Positions 35,901 to 43,766 of a stretch of 64,000 nucleotides of DNA are shown here, in pieces. A program made the position numbers and the translations under genes. The notes under the pieces are model-generated. The model was not told where the DNA came from and made no database searches. It was given only the letters and a program-made list of their open reading frames with translations. Numbering within the stretch: the first letter of the stretch is position 1; every line of letters begins with the position of its first letter. Source of the stretch: Candidatus Ribeiella danica (GTDB lineage Bacteria > Chloroflexota > Chloroflexia > Chloroflexales > Roseiflexaceae); assembly GCA_016717335.1 (NCBI GenBank), contig JADKFS010000001.1, positions 1,674,001 to 1,738,000 of the forward strand, read 5' to 3'.

Positions 35901-36807
35901 AGATATTGCCGGCCGGATCGACCGCGACTCCCCAGCCGATATCCAAGGCGCTGCCGCCCAGAAACGTGCTGTACTCCAGCGTCGGGTCGATCGTCAGCGG
36001 GTAGGCCGCGTCGTACTCTCCGAGCGCGAAGCCGATCGAACCGTCGGCGCCGATCGCGTAGCGCGCCGGCACCGCCACGCGCCGGCCGTCGATCTCCTGC
36101 CACGCGGCGGGCGCTCGCTCGACCAGCGCCTGTGCGCCGCCGGGCAGCTCGACACGCAGATCGCCGCTTGCCTGGTCAACGCGCACGCTGTCTGCCCCGT
36201 CGTAGCGCCAGCGGATGCGGCCGGGATCGCCCCCGGCGGCGACTACGTAGGTGCCCTTGAGCTGCCCGCCCAGGCCGTCGTAGCGCAGGTCGACGCCTGG
36301 GTAGAGCGCGGCGTAGGTGATGCCGGCGTAGGTCGGCAGGTTCACGCGCCAGCGCGCGGGCTCCTGGCCGCGAAAGTAGCTGGCGCGCCCGGGCAGCCGC
36401 TCGCCGCCGACCAGCCGCGCGGCCGAATCTTGGCCCTCGAAGCGTAGACTGACAATCGTGGCGGCGCTGGCGGTATTGGGCGCGCGAGCGCCGCCCTGCT
36501 GCGAGGGCGGCGGAGGCAGCGACAGCACCACTTCGTCGAGCGTGAAGAGCAGCGAGCCGCCCAGGCCGTGCGCCTGAAACCGCACGCGCGGATCGAGCTG
36601 TCCGGCATTGGGCACAAACGAGAGCGGCAGCCGATCTAGGCTGGGGCCGGCGTGCGGCTCCGATGGTCCGGCCGCCGGTGGAGTCTGCGGAGCGACACGA
36701 GGCTGGCGGGCAGCGGTCAGGGCCGCGAGCAGCAGCAGGGCGAGGCAGGCGAAGGGCAGGCGGCCGGCCCGTGCAGCCCAGGCCGGGCGAGGGTAGAGCG
36801 TGTGCAT
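29959..36807 (-). CDS. Giant secreted SBBP beta-propeller and repeat protein
   Basis: A 2282-residue protein with an N-terminal signal peptide (hydrophobic stretch LPFACLALLLLAALTAA). After an N-terminal domain (about 60-290, RLPLSFVPNAGQLDPRVRF) come seven SBBP repeats (STYLGGSG-D ... VDASGAAYVAGNT type, about 290-720). Then about fourteen tandem units of roughly 90 residues follow, each like TLLDDLTGxPL ... VYSGT ... FTTDASGxF ... GYxxQxYDR, similar to Cna-B/carboxypeptidase-regulatory folds. The C terminus (PEAGGWLTETVGLSSIALA) resembles a ZU5-like segment. It probably acts on the cell surface as adhesin or matrix protein (inference). No sorting motif is seen. The stop codon sits in the edge of a TATAGC element. 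Confidence 0.9.
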   Translation of the reverse strand: MHTLYPRPAWAARAGRLPFACLALLLLAALTAARQPRVAPQTPPAAGPSEPHAGPSLDRLPLSFVPNAGQLDPRVRFQAHGLGGSLLFTLDEVVLSLPPPPSQQGGARAPNTASAATIVSLRFEGQDSAARLVGGERLPGRASYFRGQEPARWRVNLPTYAGITYAALYPGVDLRYDGLGGQLKGTYVVAAGGDPGRIRWRYDGADSVRVDQASGDLRVELPGGAQALVERAPAAWQEIDGRRVAVPARYAIGADGSIGFALGEYDAAYPLTIDPTLEYSTFLGGSALDIGWGVAVDPAGNIYVVGSTVSDDFPLASPLQSTLGGTTCQFPEILGLCTDAFVAKYSPAKQLIYSTYLGGTEQDTGLAIVVDADGNAYITGQTLSPDFPASRALLPPVGATQEAFVTKISPTGSALVYSVLVGGNSADEPHGIAVDASGSAVITGQTLSTTFPTVHALQAVSSGTMEGFVSKLTPDGSGFVYSTYLGGSGADSAQSVAVDASGAAYVAGNTSSSDYPAKNAFQSAFAGDTDVFVSKLSGDGSRLIYSTYLGGSGGDVAHGIAVDAAGSAYLTGSTYSTGFPLAQPMRTQPEPGDNVFVTKLSPAGSALVYSTYVASGRAFAIAVDHDGYAYITGDTQSDSFPLVNPTQASLASAPDAFVAKLNRAGNALLFGTYLGGSSHEVGYGIDVDGAGHVYVTGATWSTDFPTTAPSQHTDGNYPDALLAEIRLPTTTIDNTLVDGLTGQPIRNSAGVLTIYRDVTPIETTAFKTDALGRFGVTFSGPISGGLRLGYSQIAGYPTQFEDRRPTVDEADTRLLREGTNAFTTRLLPATSLTNTLLDDLTGWPIAGLSGTLTVYSGTTSLETQPFTTDVNGSFRTTFTRLISQSVHLEYAGLTGYPRQYFDRVGALSQAAVVRLVSGENGFAARLVPSAKLVDTLLDDATGLPLASTSGHVMVYDGATVLDEQPFTTDAGGTFTATFTPLISQSVHLKYGGLSGYPAQYYDRALDSQASRPVPLRGGTNRLTSRLIPSTTLVNTLVDNLTGTPLRLTDGIVNVYSGTLRLESQRFTTDASGTFSATFTTLISQNVTLEYTGLAGYFAQYYDRQIAPARATPVALRYGRNALATRLIAFTTLKNTLLDDTTGKPIANTYGALDVYSGTLQIDSAWFTTDASGVYTATFGSPIDQDVALRYRIAAYATQFYDRKPLLGQATLVPLKSGPSTLTTRLLPRYTLVNTLLDDAAGQPITNTSGLLSAYIGTTVVESHWFSTDASGVYTTTFDVPLNQDVQLEYSRVAGHARQFYDRAFTLAQATPLALAPGRNTLSTRLLAAPTLLNTLLDDTNGLPLKDAGGYVAVYSGTLLLESQRFTASASGVFSVTLLNTPIGARVALSYAGVPGYARQFYDRKPALNLADSVVIGGGQTALTARLARATTLVNTLIDDATGLLVGNAVGTLEVYSGTTYLETASVTADATGVFTASLMAMINQDVRLAYQATGYPVQYFDRKPSLGQADPVALHTGNNALTTRLQATKLIDTLISDATGLPVGNAAGTLEVYSGTLLLDQLPFKTDASGVFTVAFRTLMDQDVRLAYRLPGYPRQFYDRATALDRATPVRLTVGRTTLTTHLVSTTLASTLLDDLTGAPLVGAAGTLEIYAGGALLEQQPFRTDASGVYTVTLARLVDQDVQIAHTLAGYPKQYYDRKLAPAQADPVRLRTGMTRLSARLLRETVLSDTLLDDLTGQPVRSAWGEVTFYSGASQLMRAQLQTDENGSFTLPFAQIVDQSVRIEYRFAGYLDQFADRQATFETADLIPLRPGPNSLTTRLVKPPSLTVTLIDDPTGRPIPGISGWLTAQWDRGMNMKWVPFTTDANGVFTAEFSSSEWYDSTVPFGVPLYLQYSGVPGYSDQFYDRVFDPGAATPVVLQRGANQLTTRILRPSTILGLTLKDGPYRIENRRAHVAIEQASGRVFEWDGTTDGNGGIGLELGWLTGGDFRIRIHVDGFPDQYIGDTTRFDQATLVPLYPGLNYRTVEVVRYPILFYTLLDADGTPLGNTNGEVRVYTDTNTFMTFRFESEESGVQMLELEGLDVLGDNVRLAYEVPGYPHQFYDRAATYAQATPVLLRAGTTDLTVRVAHDIVPPPGVVTPEAGGWLTETVGLSSIALAFPPGAVTEPLSATLTRQSIDPATTALRPVGPAFAVEAQTLLGAPVSVFTRPFTLTAHYDDALVAGVDERSLRIAYWDAAAHRWVDLPTQVDQAGNQVTTTSDRARRFAVLGLPRGLVYLPIVRR

Positions 36808-36908
36808 AGACGTTCCCTGATCAGATCACGATCAGGCAGAGTCTAGCACACGTCCCCGCCGAATTCTAGATAGTACTATGGCGATTGGCTAACACTTCTT
36901 TAATCTTC

Positions 36909-38372
36909 TCATGCGGGCACTCGCACCCGCCGCGCGCCGACCGCCAGCGCCGGCTGCGACAGGCCAAAGCCGTGCAGGCGCTCGAGCTGGCGCAACAGCA
37001 CCTGGTCGCCGCGCAAGCCGGCGCGCTGGCTTACCACGTGGCGCAGCGCCTCGACGGCCAGCGGCGCCAGGTTCACGCCCGCCGCCATGTGGGTGAGCTG
37101 GACGGCGCGCGCGGCATAGGCGACATTGTTCTTCGGCTCGATCCGGTCGAAGTCCTCGAAGAACCAGCCGCACGAGGTAAACATGCGCTGGCGCTCGCGC
37201 TGCGCCTCGAGCAGCGCGTGTATGCGGCCGACGGTCTCGGCCGGCAGGCGGCGGCCGGCGGCCGCGCCAATCAGCTCCGCAGCTGTCAGATCGCCCAGCA
37301 TCACGTGGATGTAGCGGTGGCGCAGCGCCCACGGGTCGGCGATAAACGGGCGCAGCACCGCGGTGTAGGCGCTGTCCAGCGCCGCAGCCAGCCGGTCGAG
37401 GGCGGCTCGCAGCGCCGCCTTCCAGCGCCCGGCCGGCGGCGTGCAGCCGCAGTCGTCCATCCAGCGCGCGACGCCGTGGTGGCAGCTCCACGACGTGCGC
37501 TCGCGCACGCCGATCGACCAGCGCGGCGGGTGCTCGCGCAGCCAGCGCGCCGGGAACGTCGGCTCGATGCCGCTCTGCTCGCTCGACGCCGTGAGCAGGT
37601 GCGCCAGAAACATATCGCGGAAGGGCTGGTGGTGGCCGTACAGCTCGCCGTCGCTCGCGACCAGCACGAGCTGCGGCTCGCCGCGCTGCGCTTTCTCGGC
37701 GCTGTACTGCGCGGGCAGGTCGTACAGCGCGAATGTGTCGGCGTTGGCCGTCATCGCCGAGTCGAAGCTCACCCGGCCGCTCAGCCCCTGGTGGTAGAAG
37801 AACGCCGCGATCGAGCGCCCGCCGGGCAGGCCGACGCGGTACGGCTCGGTTGTGTCGAGCGTGTCGGCCTCGGCCTGCCAGGGCGCCAGAATCGTAAACT
37901 CGACCCCATAGTCGGCCATGATCGCCAGCGTCTCGGCGTCCACCGCCGTCTCGGGCAGCCACATGCCCTGCGGGCGGCGGCCGAAGCGGTGGGTGAAATC
38001 GGCGACGCCCCAGGCGATCTGAGTCTCCTTGTCGGCGCGCGTGGCGAGCGGCATGATCGTGTGGTTGTAGCACTGCGCGATCGCATTGCCGACGCCGTGG
38101 CGCCGCACATTCGCCCGGTCCTGCTCGACGATCAGCCGGTACGCCGCGCGGTCGTACGACTCCATCCAGCTGAACAGCGTCGGGCCGACGTTGAAGCTGA
38201 TGCGCTCGAAGTTGCCGCGCTCGGCGTTCGGCCGGTAGCACTCGGCGTGGATCCGCTCATTCCAGTTCTGGTATGGCGCGGCGCCGGGCTCGTGCGGGAT
38301 CGCGCCGGTCAGCGGGTCCTCGCGCGCCGGCTGGTAGAAATGGCCGTGAATACAGATCGATCGAGCTGTCAT
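36909..38372 (-). CDS. GH57-family glycoside hydrolase (DUF3536-containing)
   Basis: A 487-residue protein. It opens MTARSICIHGHFYQPARED, the typical HxHxxQP-like start of GH57. The nucleophile glutamate is in GMWLPETAVDAETL and the acid/base aspartate in ASDGELYGHH. DUF3536-type helices follow (EPTFPARWLREHPPRWSIG, RYIHVMLGD). GH57 enzymes act on alpha-glucans or transfer glucan chains. ATG 38372 has GAGGCGG just upstream. Confidence 0.88.
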   Translation of the reverse strand: MTARSICIHGHFYQPAREDPLTGAIPHEPGAAPYQNWNERIHAECYRPNAERGNFERISFNVGPTLFSWMESYDRAAYRLIVEQDRANVRRHGVGNAIAQCYNHTIMPLATRADKETQIAWGVADFTHRFGRRPQGMWLPETAVDAETLAIMADYGVEFTILAPWQAEADTLDTTEPYRVGLPGGRSIAAFFYHQGLSGRVSFDSAMTANADTFALYDLPAQYSAEKAQRGEPQLVLVASDGELYGHHQPFRDMFLAHLLTASSEQSGIEPTFPARWLREHPPRWSIGVRERTSWSCHHGVARWMDDCGCTPPAGRWKAALRAALDRLAAALDSAYTAVLRPFIADPWALRHRYIHVMLGDLTAAELIGAAAGRRLPAETVGRIHALLEAQRERQRMFTSCGWFFEDFDRIEPKNNVAYAARAVQLTHMAAGVNLAPLAVEALRHVVSQRAGLRGDQVLLRQLERLHGFGLSQPALAVGARRVRVPA

Positions 38373-38545
38373 AGCCGCCTCTTTACAATGTAGCGGGTTT
38401 GGAGGCGGCTCCACCGCCCCACGCCCCCACCCGAACTGTAAGGTTCGCGAGAGCTGTGTCTACCAAGATAAACGCCCGGAGCCCGGCGAAAATCGGCCGA
38501 ATGATGACAAACAGATTACTACTGGCGGGCGCGCGCCGGGCCGCG

Positions 38546-38554
38546 TGCTATAAT
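38546..38554 (+). promoter_or_regulatory. Extended -10 promoter for the PurD homologue
   Basis: TGCTATAAT, 40 bp before the ATG at 38594; no clear -35. Confidence 0.6.
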
Positions 38555-38593
38555 GGCCGACGGTAGGCGACGAGCAAACGATGTGGGCTCACC

Positions 38594-39946
38594 ATGAAAG
38601 TTCTCATTCTGGGGGACGACGGACGCACCCACGCCCTGGTGTGGAAGCTCTTCAACAGCCCGCTGGCGAGCGAGCTGATCTGCGCGCCCGGCAACGGCGG
38701 CACCGGCCCGCTCGTCCCCGCGGCCGACCTCGACACCGCCGACGCGGCCGCGATCGCGCGCTGGGCCTTCGACGAGGGCGTCGACCTGATCGTGCCGGCC
38801 GGCAGCCGCCCGCTGCACGACGGCCTGGTCGACGAGGTCGTCTCGCTGCACATCGGCGTCTGCGGCCCCTCCCAGCGCTCGACCGTGCTGGAGCACAGCC
38901 GCTGCTACGCCAAAGAGTTCATGCTGCGCCACCGGCTGCCGGCCGCCCGCGGGCGCGCCTTCACCGACCTGGACACCGCCGAGAAGTACCTGGCCACCCT
39001 CCCGCCGCCGGTGATGATCAAGGCCGACCACCCCTCCGGCGGCGAGGCCGCCTACGACGACCGCTACGCCGCGATCGAGGGACTGCGCGAGCTGTTCGCC
39101 ACGCGCACGCTCGAGGGCCGCGGCGACGGAGTGGTGATCGAGAGCCAGCTGAGCGGCGCGCGCGTGGTCCTCTCGGCCTTCACCGACGGGCACACCGCGG
39201 TCCCGCTGCTGCCGGTGCGCCTGTACGACCGGGTCGAGCAGGGCGACGGCGGCGCGCTCGCGCGCGGAGTCGGCGCGCACACCGGCAACTCGACCTTCGC
39301 GCGGCGCCTGGCCGAGTACCTGCACCAGAAGTTCGTCCTGCCGATCGTCGCGGCGATGGCGAGCGAGGGGCTGCCCTACTGGGGCATCCTGGGGATCGAC
39401 TGCATCGTCACCGAGCAGGGCCCGCGGCTGACCGGGCTGCACGCGAGCATGCGCGAGGGCGAGGCGCAGGTGGTGCTCCCGCGCCTGGAGGACGACCTGC
39501 TGCCGTGGGTTCAGGCCATGATCGCCCAGCGCCTGCACGAGCAGCCCGCGCCGCAGTGGGCGCCGACGGCCAGCGTCGGGATCGGCCTGACGGCGCGCGG
39601 CTACCCGCACCACTTCCCGGTCGGCGGGGCCATCCAGGGGCTGGAGGAGATCGACGAGGGCGTGCTGGTGTTCCACAGCGCCACCGAGAGCCCGGCCAGC
39701 CTGCGCTACACGCCGCGCACCAGCCGCGCTGCCAGCGCGGGAATCCTCGGCGGGCTGCCGGGCTTCCCGTTCTTTGGCGGCGGTGCGCCCAGCGCGCCGC
39801 ACACCACCGGCGGCCTGGTCGCGACGATCGTGGCGATGGGCGCGACGCTGGCCGGCGCGCGCGGCCGCGCCCTGATCAACGCCGAGCGGATCTCGTTCGA
39901 GGGCCGCACCTTCCGCGGCGACATCGGGGCGAAGGAGTTCGGGTAG
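38594..39946 (+). CDS. PurD-type ATP-grasp protein with degraded active-site motifs
   Basis: A 450-residue homologue of phosphoribosylamine-glycine ligase (purine pathway step 2). The overall order matches PurD: MKVLILGDDGRTHALVW for the usual GSGGREHAL, APGNGGTG, an ATP-grasp domain with VMIKADHPSGGEAA for the usual KADGLAAGKGV, VGAHTGNS for MGAYSP, and ILGIDCIVTEQGPRLTGLHA. The metal-binding EFNxRFGDPE motif is replaced by GLHASMREGEAQ. The C-terminal domain is present. So it may be a paralogue with a changed or lost reaction. No other purine gene is near. Call it PurD-like until tested. Confidence 0.8.
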   Translation: MKVLILGDDGRTHALVWKLFNSPLASELICAPGNGGTGPLVPAADLDTADAAAIARWAFDEGVDLIVPAGSRPLHDGLVDEVVSLHIGVCGPSQRSTVLEHSRCYAKEFMLRHRLPAARGRAFTDLDTAEKYLATLPPPVMIKADHPSGGEAAYDDRYAAIEGLRELFATRTLEGRGDGVVIESQLSGARVVLSAFTDGHTAVPLLPVRLYDRVEQGDGGALARGVGAHTGNSTFARRLAEYLHQKFVLPIVAAMASEGLPYWGILGIDCIVTEQGPRLTGLHASMREGEAQVVLPRLEDDLLPWVQAMIAQRLHEQPAPQWAPTASVGIGLTARGYPHHFPVGGAIQGLEEIDEGVLVFHSATESPASLRYTPRTSRAASAGILGGLPGFPFFGGGAPSAPHTTGGLVATIVAMGATLAGARGRALINAERISFEGRTFRGDIGAKEFG

Positions 39947-39957
39947 CGTTCAGCCTG

Positions 39958-40009
39958 ATTGCAGATTGTAGATTGTAGATCGCGGATCAAACCCCAAATC
40001 CCAAACCAC
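39958..40009. repeat. Heptad arrays between the PurD homologue and the subtilase
   Basis: GCAGATT/GTAGATT units (about 39961-39984) followed by AACCCCA/AATCCCA units (about 39989-40008). Confidence 0.65.
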
Positions 40010-40010
40010 G

Positions 40011-42095
40011 CTATCGTCGCCAGCCGCGCGCGGACGCCAGATCGTTGGCGAGCAGCCCCAGCAGCACGCCCTGGCCGCCGTGATCCTCGAAGCGCGCCCG
40101 CTCGAACCACTGGACCACGTACTGCTGCCCGTCGCCCAGCGTCTCCACCTGCGCCTCGGAGATCGGCTGGCCGAACAGCGCCAGACTCTCGGCCGGCGTC
40201 TTGCCGCGCCGGCCGTCCAGCTCCAGGCCGTGCGCGCGCCAGTAGCTCAGGAACGGCTCGCACAGGCTGTGCCCGGTCGCCTCGAAGAGCTGGCAGCCGG
40301 GCCTGGGGGCGGCCTTCGGGAACGCGAACCAGCTGCGGCCGGCCTGCCGCAGGATGGTGTCGCCGAGCCGGCTCAGCAGCACGTCGTAGGGCGCGCGATT
40401 CTCGGGGTGCAGCTCGAAGCGATGGCGCTCGAAGTACTGGACCGTGTAGTCGCGCCCGTCCTCGCCGCGCTCGACAAACTCCTCGCTGGTCGGGTAGCCG
40501 AAGATTGGCAGGCCGCCGTTCGCGCGCCAGTAGCTCAAGAAGGTGCCCCGCAGCGTGTGGCCGGTCTCCGCGAAGAACGCCGCGCCCGCGCCGGGCGGCG
40601 CCACCGGGGCAAAGAAGCCGGATTCGTCGGGGCCAAAGCTGAAGTTGAGCGTCGCCACGCCCAGCGGCGTGCCGCTCAGCCTGACCCGCTGCGACGCCGT
40701 CGTGCTGCCGGCCACGCTCACGCTCACGCCGTAGTCGCCGGCCGGCAGGCTGTCGAACTGGTAGAAGCCCCCGCCGTCGGCCTGAGTCTGCCGGCCGCTG
40801 CTCAGCGTGACGATGACCGGGCCGGCCGGGGCATCCGAGACGACGCCCTGGATGCGCGAGCGGCTGAGCGCGCCCGGGTCGGCGGCGAGCTGAACGGCGC
40901 GCAGCACGTTCAGGCGCCCATAGCCGTACTCGGGGTCCTTGCCGGGCGCGCCCTGGTCGTCGGCGGCCGCCTCCAGGATCTCGGCGAGCTGATCGGCGCT
41001 GAGGTCGGGCCGCAGCGAGAGCGCCAGCGCGGCGGCGCCGGCCACGTGCGGGCACGCGGCCGACGTGCCCTTGGCCTGGCTGTAGCCATCGCCGCCGTCG
41101 GGGCTCCAGAACGTGCTCCACACATCCACGCCCGGCGCGGCGATGTCGACGAAGCTGCCGGTGGTCGAGAACGCCGTCACCCCGTCGGTGCTGGTCGTCG
41201 CCGAGACCGCCAGCACGCTCGGGTAGGCGGCCGGGTAGTTCGGCAGATTGCCCTCGTCCTGGCCGTTGCCGGAGGCGGCGACGATCAGCGCGCTGTGGTC
41301 GTGCGCGTAGGCCACCGCGTCGCGCAGCACCTGGGTGTCGTTCGGCCCGCCCAGGCTCATGCTGACGATCCGCGCGCCCTGGTCGACCGCCCAGCGGATG
41401 CCCGCCGCGATCGTCGCATCGTTGCCCTCGCCGTGGCTATCCAGCACCTTGACCGGCAGGATCGCGCAGCCCCAGCAGACGCCGGCGATGCCGATGCCGT
41501 TATCGCTCAGGGCGGCGGCCACGCCGGCGGTGTAGGTGCCGTGGCCCTCGTCGTCGCGCGGGTCGGCGTCGTTGTTGGCGAAATCGTAGCCCGGCCGCAG
41601 CTTGCCGGCCAGGTCCGGGTGCGTCGGCGACACGCCGGTGTCGAGCAGGGCGATCGTGATCGCGCCGCCGGTGGTGATATCCCAGGCCTCCTCGGCGTGA
41701 ATGGCGCGCAGCGCCCACTGCCGGCCGATCACCGCGTCGTTGGGGGCGCGCAGCGCCCGGCGGAGGTAGTTCGGCTCGGCGTAGACCACGGCGGGGCTGG
41801 CGGCCAGCGCGGCGGCCAGCGCGCTCAGGTCGGCGGCCGGGCCGACGCGCACGCGGTAGGTGTCGCTGTCGCCGCCAATTGGGCGCGCCAGGCGCACGCC
41901 AGCGCCGCGCAGGATGGCGTTGAGCCCGTCGGCGTGTGGGCCGCTGGCGCGCGCAGCGATCGAGAGCGCCGCGCCGGGGCGCAGCCGAAGCACCAGCTCG
42001 CCGGCAAGCGCGCCGCGCGGCAGCTGCGGCGCGGCGGATACGCCTGCGGGCAGCAGTAAGAGCAACAGTATCGTAGAGCAGAGCCGCCTGATCAT
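40011..42095 (-). CDS. Secreted subtilisin-like serine protease
   Basis: A 694-residue S8 peptidase with a signal peptide (LCSTILLLLLLPAGVSA). A prodomain covers about 25-115. The catalytic triad is Asp152 (ALLDTGVSPTHPDL), His185 (DEGHGTYTAG) and Ser345 (GTSAACPHVAGAAAL). A carboxypeptidase-like beta domain follows (about 430-510). The C terminus carries two repeats of the type GHTLRGTFLSYWRANGGLP plus YTVQYFERHRFELHPE, a module frequent in Chloroflexota extracellular proteins. Confidence 0.93.
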   Translation of the reverse strand: MIRRLCSTILLLLLLPAGVSAAPQLPRGALAGELVLRLRPGAALSIAARASGPHADGLNAILRGAGVRLARPIGGDSDTYRVRVGPAADLSALAAALAASPAVVYAEPNYLRRALRAPNDAVIGRQWALRAIHAEEAWDITTGGAITIALLDTGVSPTHPDLAGKLRPGYDFANNDADPRDDEGHGTYTAGVAAALSDNGIGIAGVCWGCAILPVKVLDSHGEGNDATIAAGIRWAVDQGARIVSMSLGGPNDTQVLRDAVAYAHDHSALIVAASGNGQDEGNLPNYPAAYPSVLAVSATTSTDGVTAFSTTGSFVDIAAPGVDVWSTFWSPDGGDGYSQAKGTSAACPHVAGAAALALSLRPDLSADQLAEILEAAADDQGAPGKDPEYGYGRLNVLRAVQLAADPGALSRSRIQGVVSDAPAGPVIVTLSSGRQTQADGGGFYQFDSLPAGDYGVSVSVAGSTTASQRVRLSGTPLGVATLNFSFGPDESGFFAPVAPPGAGAAFFAETGHTLRGTFLSYWRANGGLPIFGYPTSEEFVERGEDGRDYTVQYFERHRFELHPENRAPYDVLLSRLGDTILRQAGRSWFAFPKAAPRPGCQLFEATGHSLCEPFLSYWRAHGLELDGRRGKTPAESLALFGQPISEAQVETLGDGQQYVVQWFERARFEDHGGQGVLLGLLANDLASARGWRR

Positions 42096-42189
42096 GCGCG
42101 TTCTCTCAAAGCCGGCCGGTCGCGCCCGCCCAGGTGCGCGCGCCCTGCCACAGCGAGTGGAGGGTACATTCTAGCAGAATTTCTTTTTT

Positions 42190-42435
42190 CGGACGGCTAA
42201 CGCCCCCGGCCCCCCCTCGCCTACTCCTCCTGCGGCGGGCGATCCGATTCTTCCGGGGCGCAGCGCCCCGCACAACAGACAACAGACGATAGACGATAGA
42301 CGATAGACGATGGCCTGGTGAGCCGAGCGCGGCGCAGCGAGTCACAAGCCGCCCCGTCGGAATGTGGAAGGGCATGCGCCGCAATGCATGAGCTTGAGAT
42401 GGCATATTTTACCCGAGGGAGCGGGGGGGCGGGGG
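42190..42435. repeat. Dispersed palindromic repeat (member 2) with ATAGACG heptads
   Basis: Contains a GGGGCGCAGCGCCCC hairpin, an ATAGACG heptad array at about 42276-42311, and the shared GGCATGCGCC ... GAGATGGCAT arms. No gene. Confidence 0.55.
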
Positions 42436-42442
42436 CGAGCCC

Positions 42443-42547
42443 TATAGCTGTGAGCAAAAGCATTGAGCCAGTACGCACGAACGAGCTGCCGTTGTGCTGC
42501 CATCTGTCGTACTGCCGACTGGCTCCTGTCGACTGCCCACTGCTACA
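42443..42547 (-). mobile_element. 105-bp TATAGC element, copy C
   Basis: Begins TATAGCTGTGAGCAAAAG and ends CCCACTGCTACA. Reverse orientation compared with copy A, full 105 bp length. Confidence 0.75.
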
Positions 42548-42845
42548 GATCGATCGCCACCGGTGTCAGATACGAAGCATGCTGCAAGCCACACATACGG
42601 CTCCACAATCGCCACCGGTTTCACATAACGCTTGACACTTTGCCACAATCGTAGTAGGATGCGCGCAGCTCATCCAATCGAAAACAGCACGGGCCGGCCG
42701 GTGCGCCAACACCAGCCGACCCGCTAACCCCGAGCCTGGAATCAGCAGGCGTCGAGGCTACCGCGCATTGTACCACACTGCGTGGCGGCAGCGGCTCCTT
42801 CGCTTTGTCTGCGGGGGGGCCGCTGTTTGTTGGGCGCGCCGCAGA

Positions 42846-43056
42846 GCCGAGAACCGAGAACCAAGCACCGAGCAATGATCGCTGTTCTTCGTTCTTTGGT
42901 CTGCGCTCGCCCACATGGATGGGCCGTGGGAGTCCCCGTTCGCCTTCCGCACGTACGGGGCGGGTTGGCTGGCTTCCCGTCCCGTACACCCGCCGCGCCA
43001 ATTGCAGATTGCAGACTGGGTAGCTCGATCTGCAATCTGCAATCTACAATCACAGA
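42846..43056. repeat. Two heptad hairpins upstream of a small gene
   Basis: GAACCGA-type units at about 42849-42883 face TTCTTCG-type units at about 42893-42906. A second pair, GCAGATT at about 43004-43017 and TCTGCAA at about 43029-43049, ends directly before the ribosome binding site at 43055. No other gene is supported in 42548-43066. Confidence 0.6.
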
Positions 43057-43066
43057 GGAGGTACAG

Positions 43067-43249
43067 GTGAGCAACTACACGATCGACGAGCTGATCGCCC
43101 GCTGGAAGCGTGAGGAGCTGACGGTCGAGCAGGTGATCGGGCAGATGCTGCTGCTGCTCAAAGAGCAGGAGCGCAGGATCAAGGATGCCGCCAAGGGGGC
43201 CGCCCAGCTCGCGGCGGGGAGCAGCGAGGCGGCGCGGCACGAGCGCTAG
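43067..43249 (+). CDS. Small 60-residue helical protein
   Basis: GTG start with AGAGGAGG 6 bases upstream. The product starts VSNYTIDELIARWKREELTV and is predicted to be helical and charged. The role is unknown. A broken second copy of this gene is at 46498-46627, which argues that the frame is real and copied. Confidence 0.6.
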   Translation: MSNYTIDELIARWKREELTVEQVIGQMLLLLKEQERRIKDAAKGAAQLAAGSSEAARHER

Positions 43250-43312
43250 AACGAGGCTAAAGCTTGTGAGCCGGCCGATCGACGGTCTCAATGCTGCGCC
43301 TGCAGCTACCAG

Positions 43313-43549
43313 CTACTCGACATCGCGGTACGCCCGCGCGACCAGCCAGGCGCCGAGCGCGATCTCGACCACGCCGGTGGCCCGCCCGACCGTCTCATGC
43401 TCTGCGAACCAGCCGACGAGCCGCTGCCACGCCGGCAGGTGCAGCGCTTCGACCCAGATCAGCATGTGGCGGCGCGGCGCAAACAAGAAAGCGAATCCGT
43501 CGCCGATGATCAGCGTGCCAAGTATCTCGTACAGCCGGCGTATCAGCAT
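43313..43549 (-). CDS. Small two-helix membrane protein
   Basis: 78 residues with two hydrophobic segments (ILGTLIIGDGFAFLFA and TGVVEIALGAWLVARAY). GGAGAG precedes ATG 43549. The function is unknown. Confidence 0.6.
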   Translation of the reverse strand: MLIRRLYEILGTLIIGDGFAFLFAPRRHMLIWVEALHLPAWQRLVGWFAEHETVGRATGVVEIALGAWLVARAYRDVE

Positions 43550-43766
43550 AGCGCTCTCCAGACCATCCGTCAGAGCCAGCGCAGCGGTCCGCGCCGGTAA
43601 TGCCGGCGAGCTGCGCGATCAACCATCATGCAATTGCCGTACCGGGGGCGGCCTCGGCGGGGTGCGATTGCCTCGTTTGCTTATTTGTGTGATGACGACC
43701 GAGCGCAGGCGTCGGCACCCGTAGCGGCGAGGGTAGACGGCGCAGTGCGCTCGTGGTTTGGGCGCG

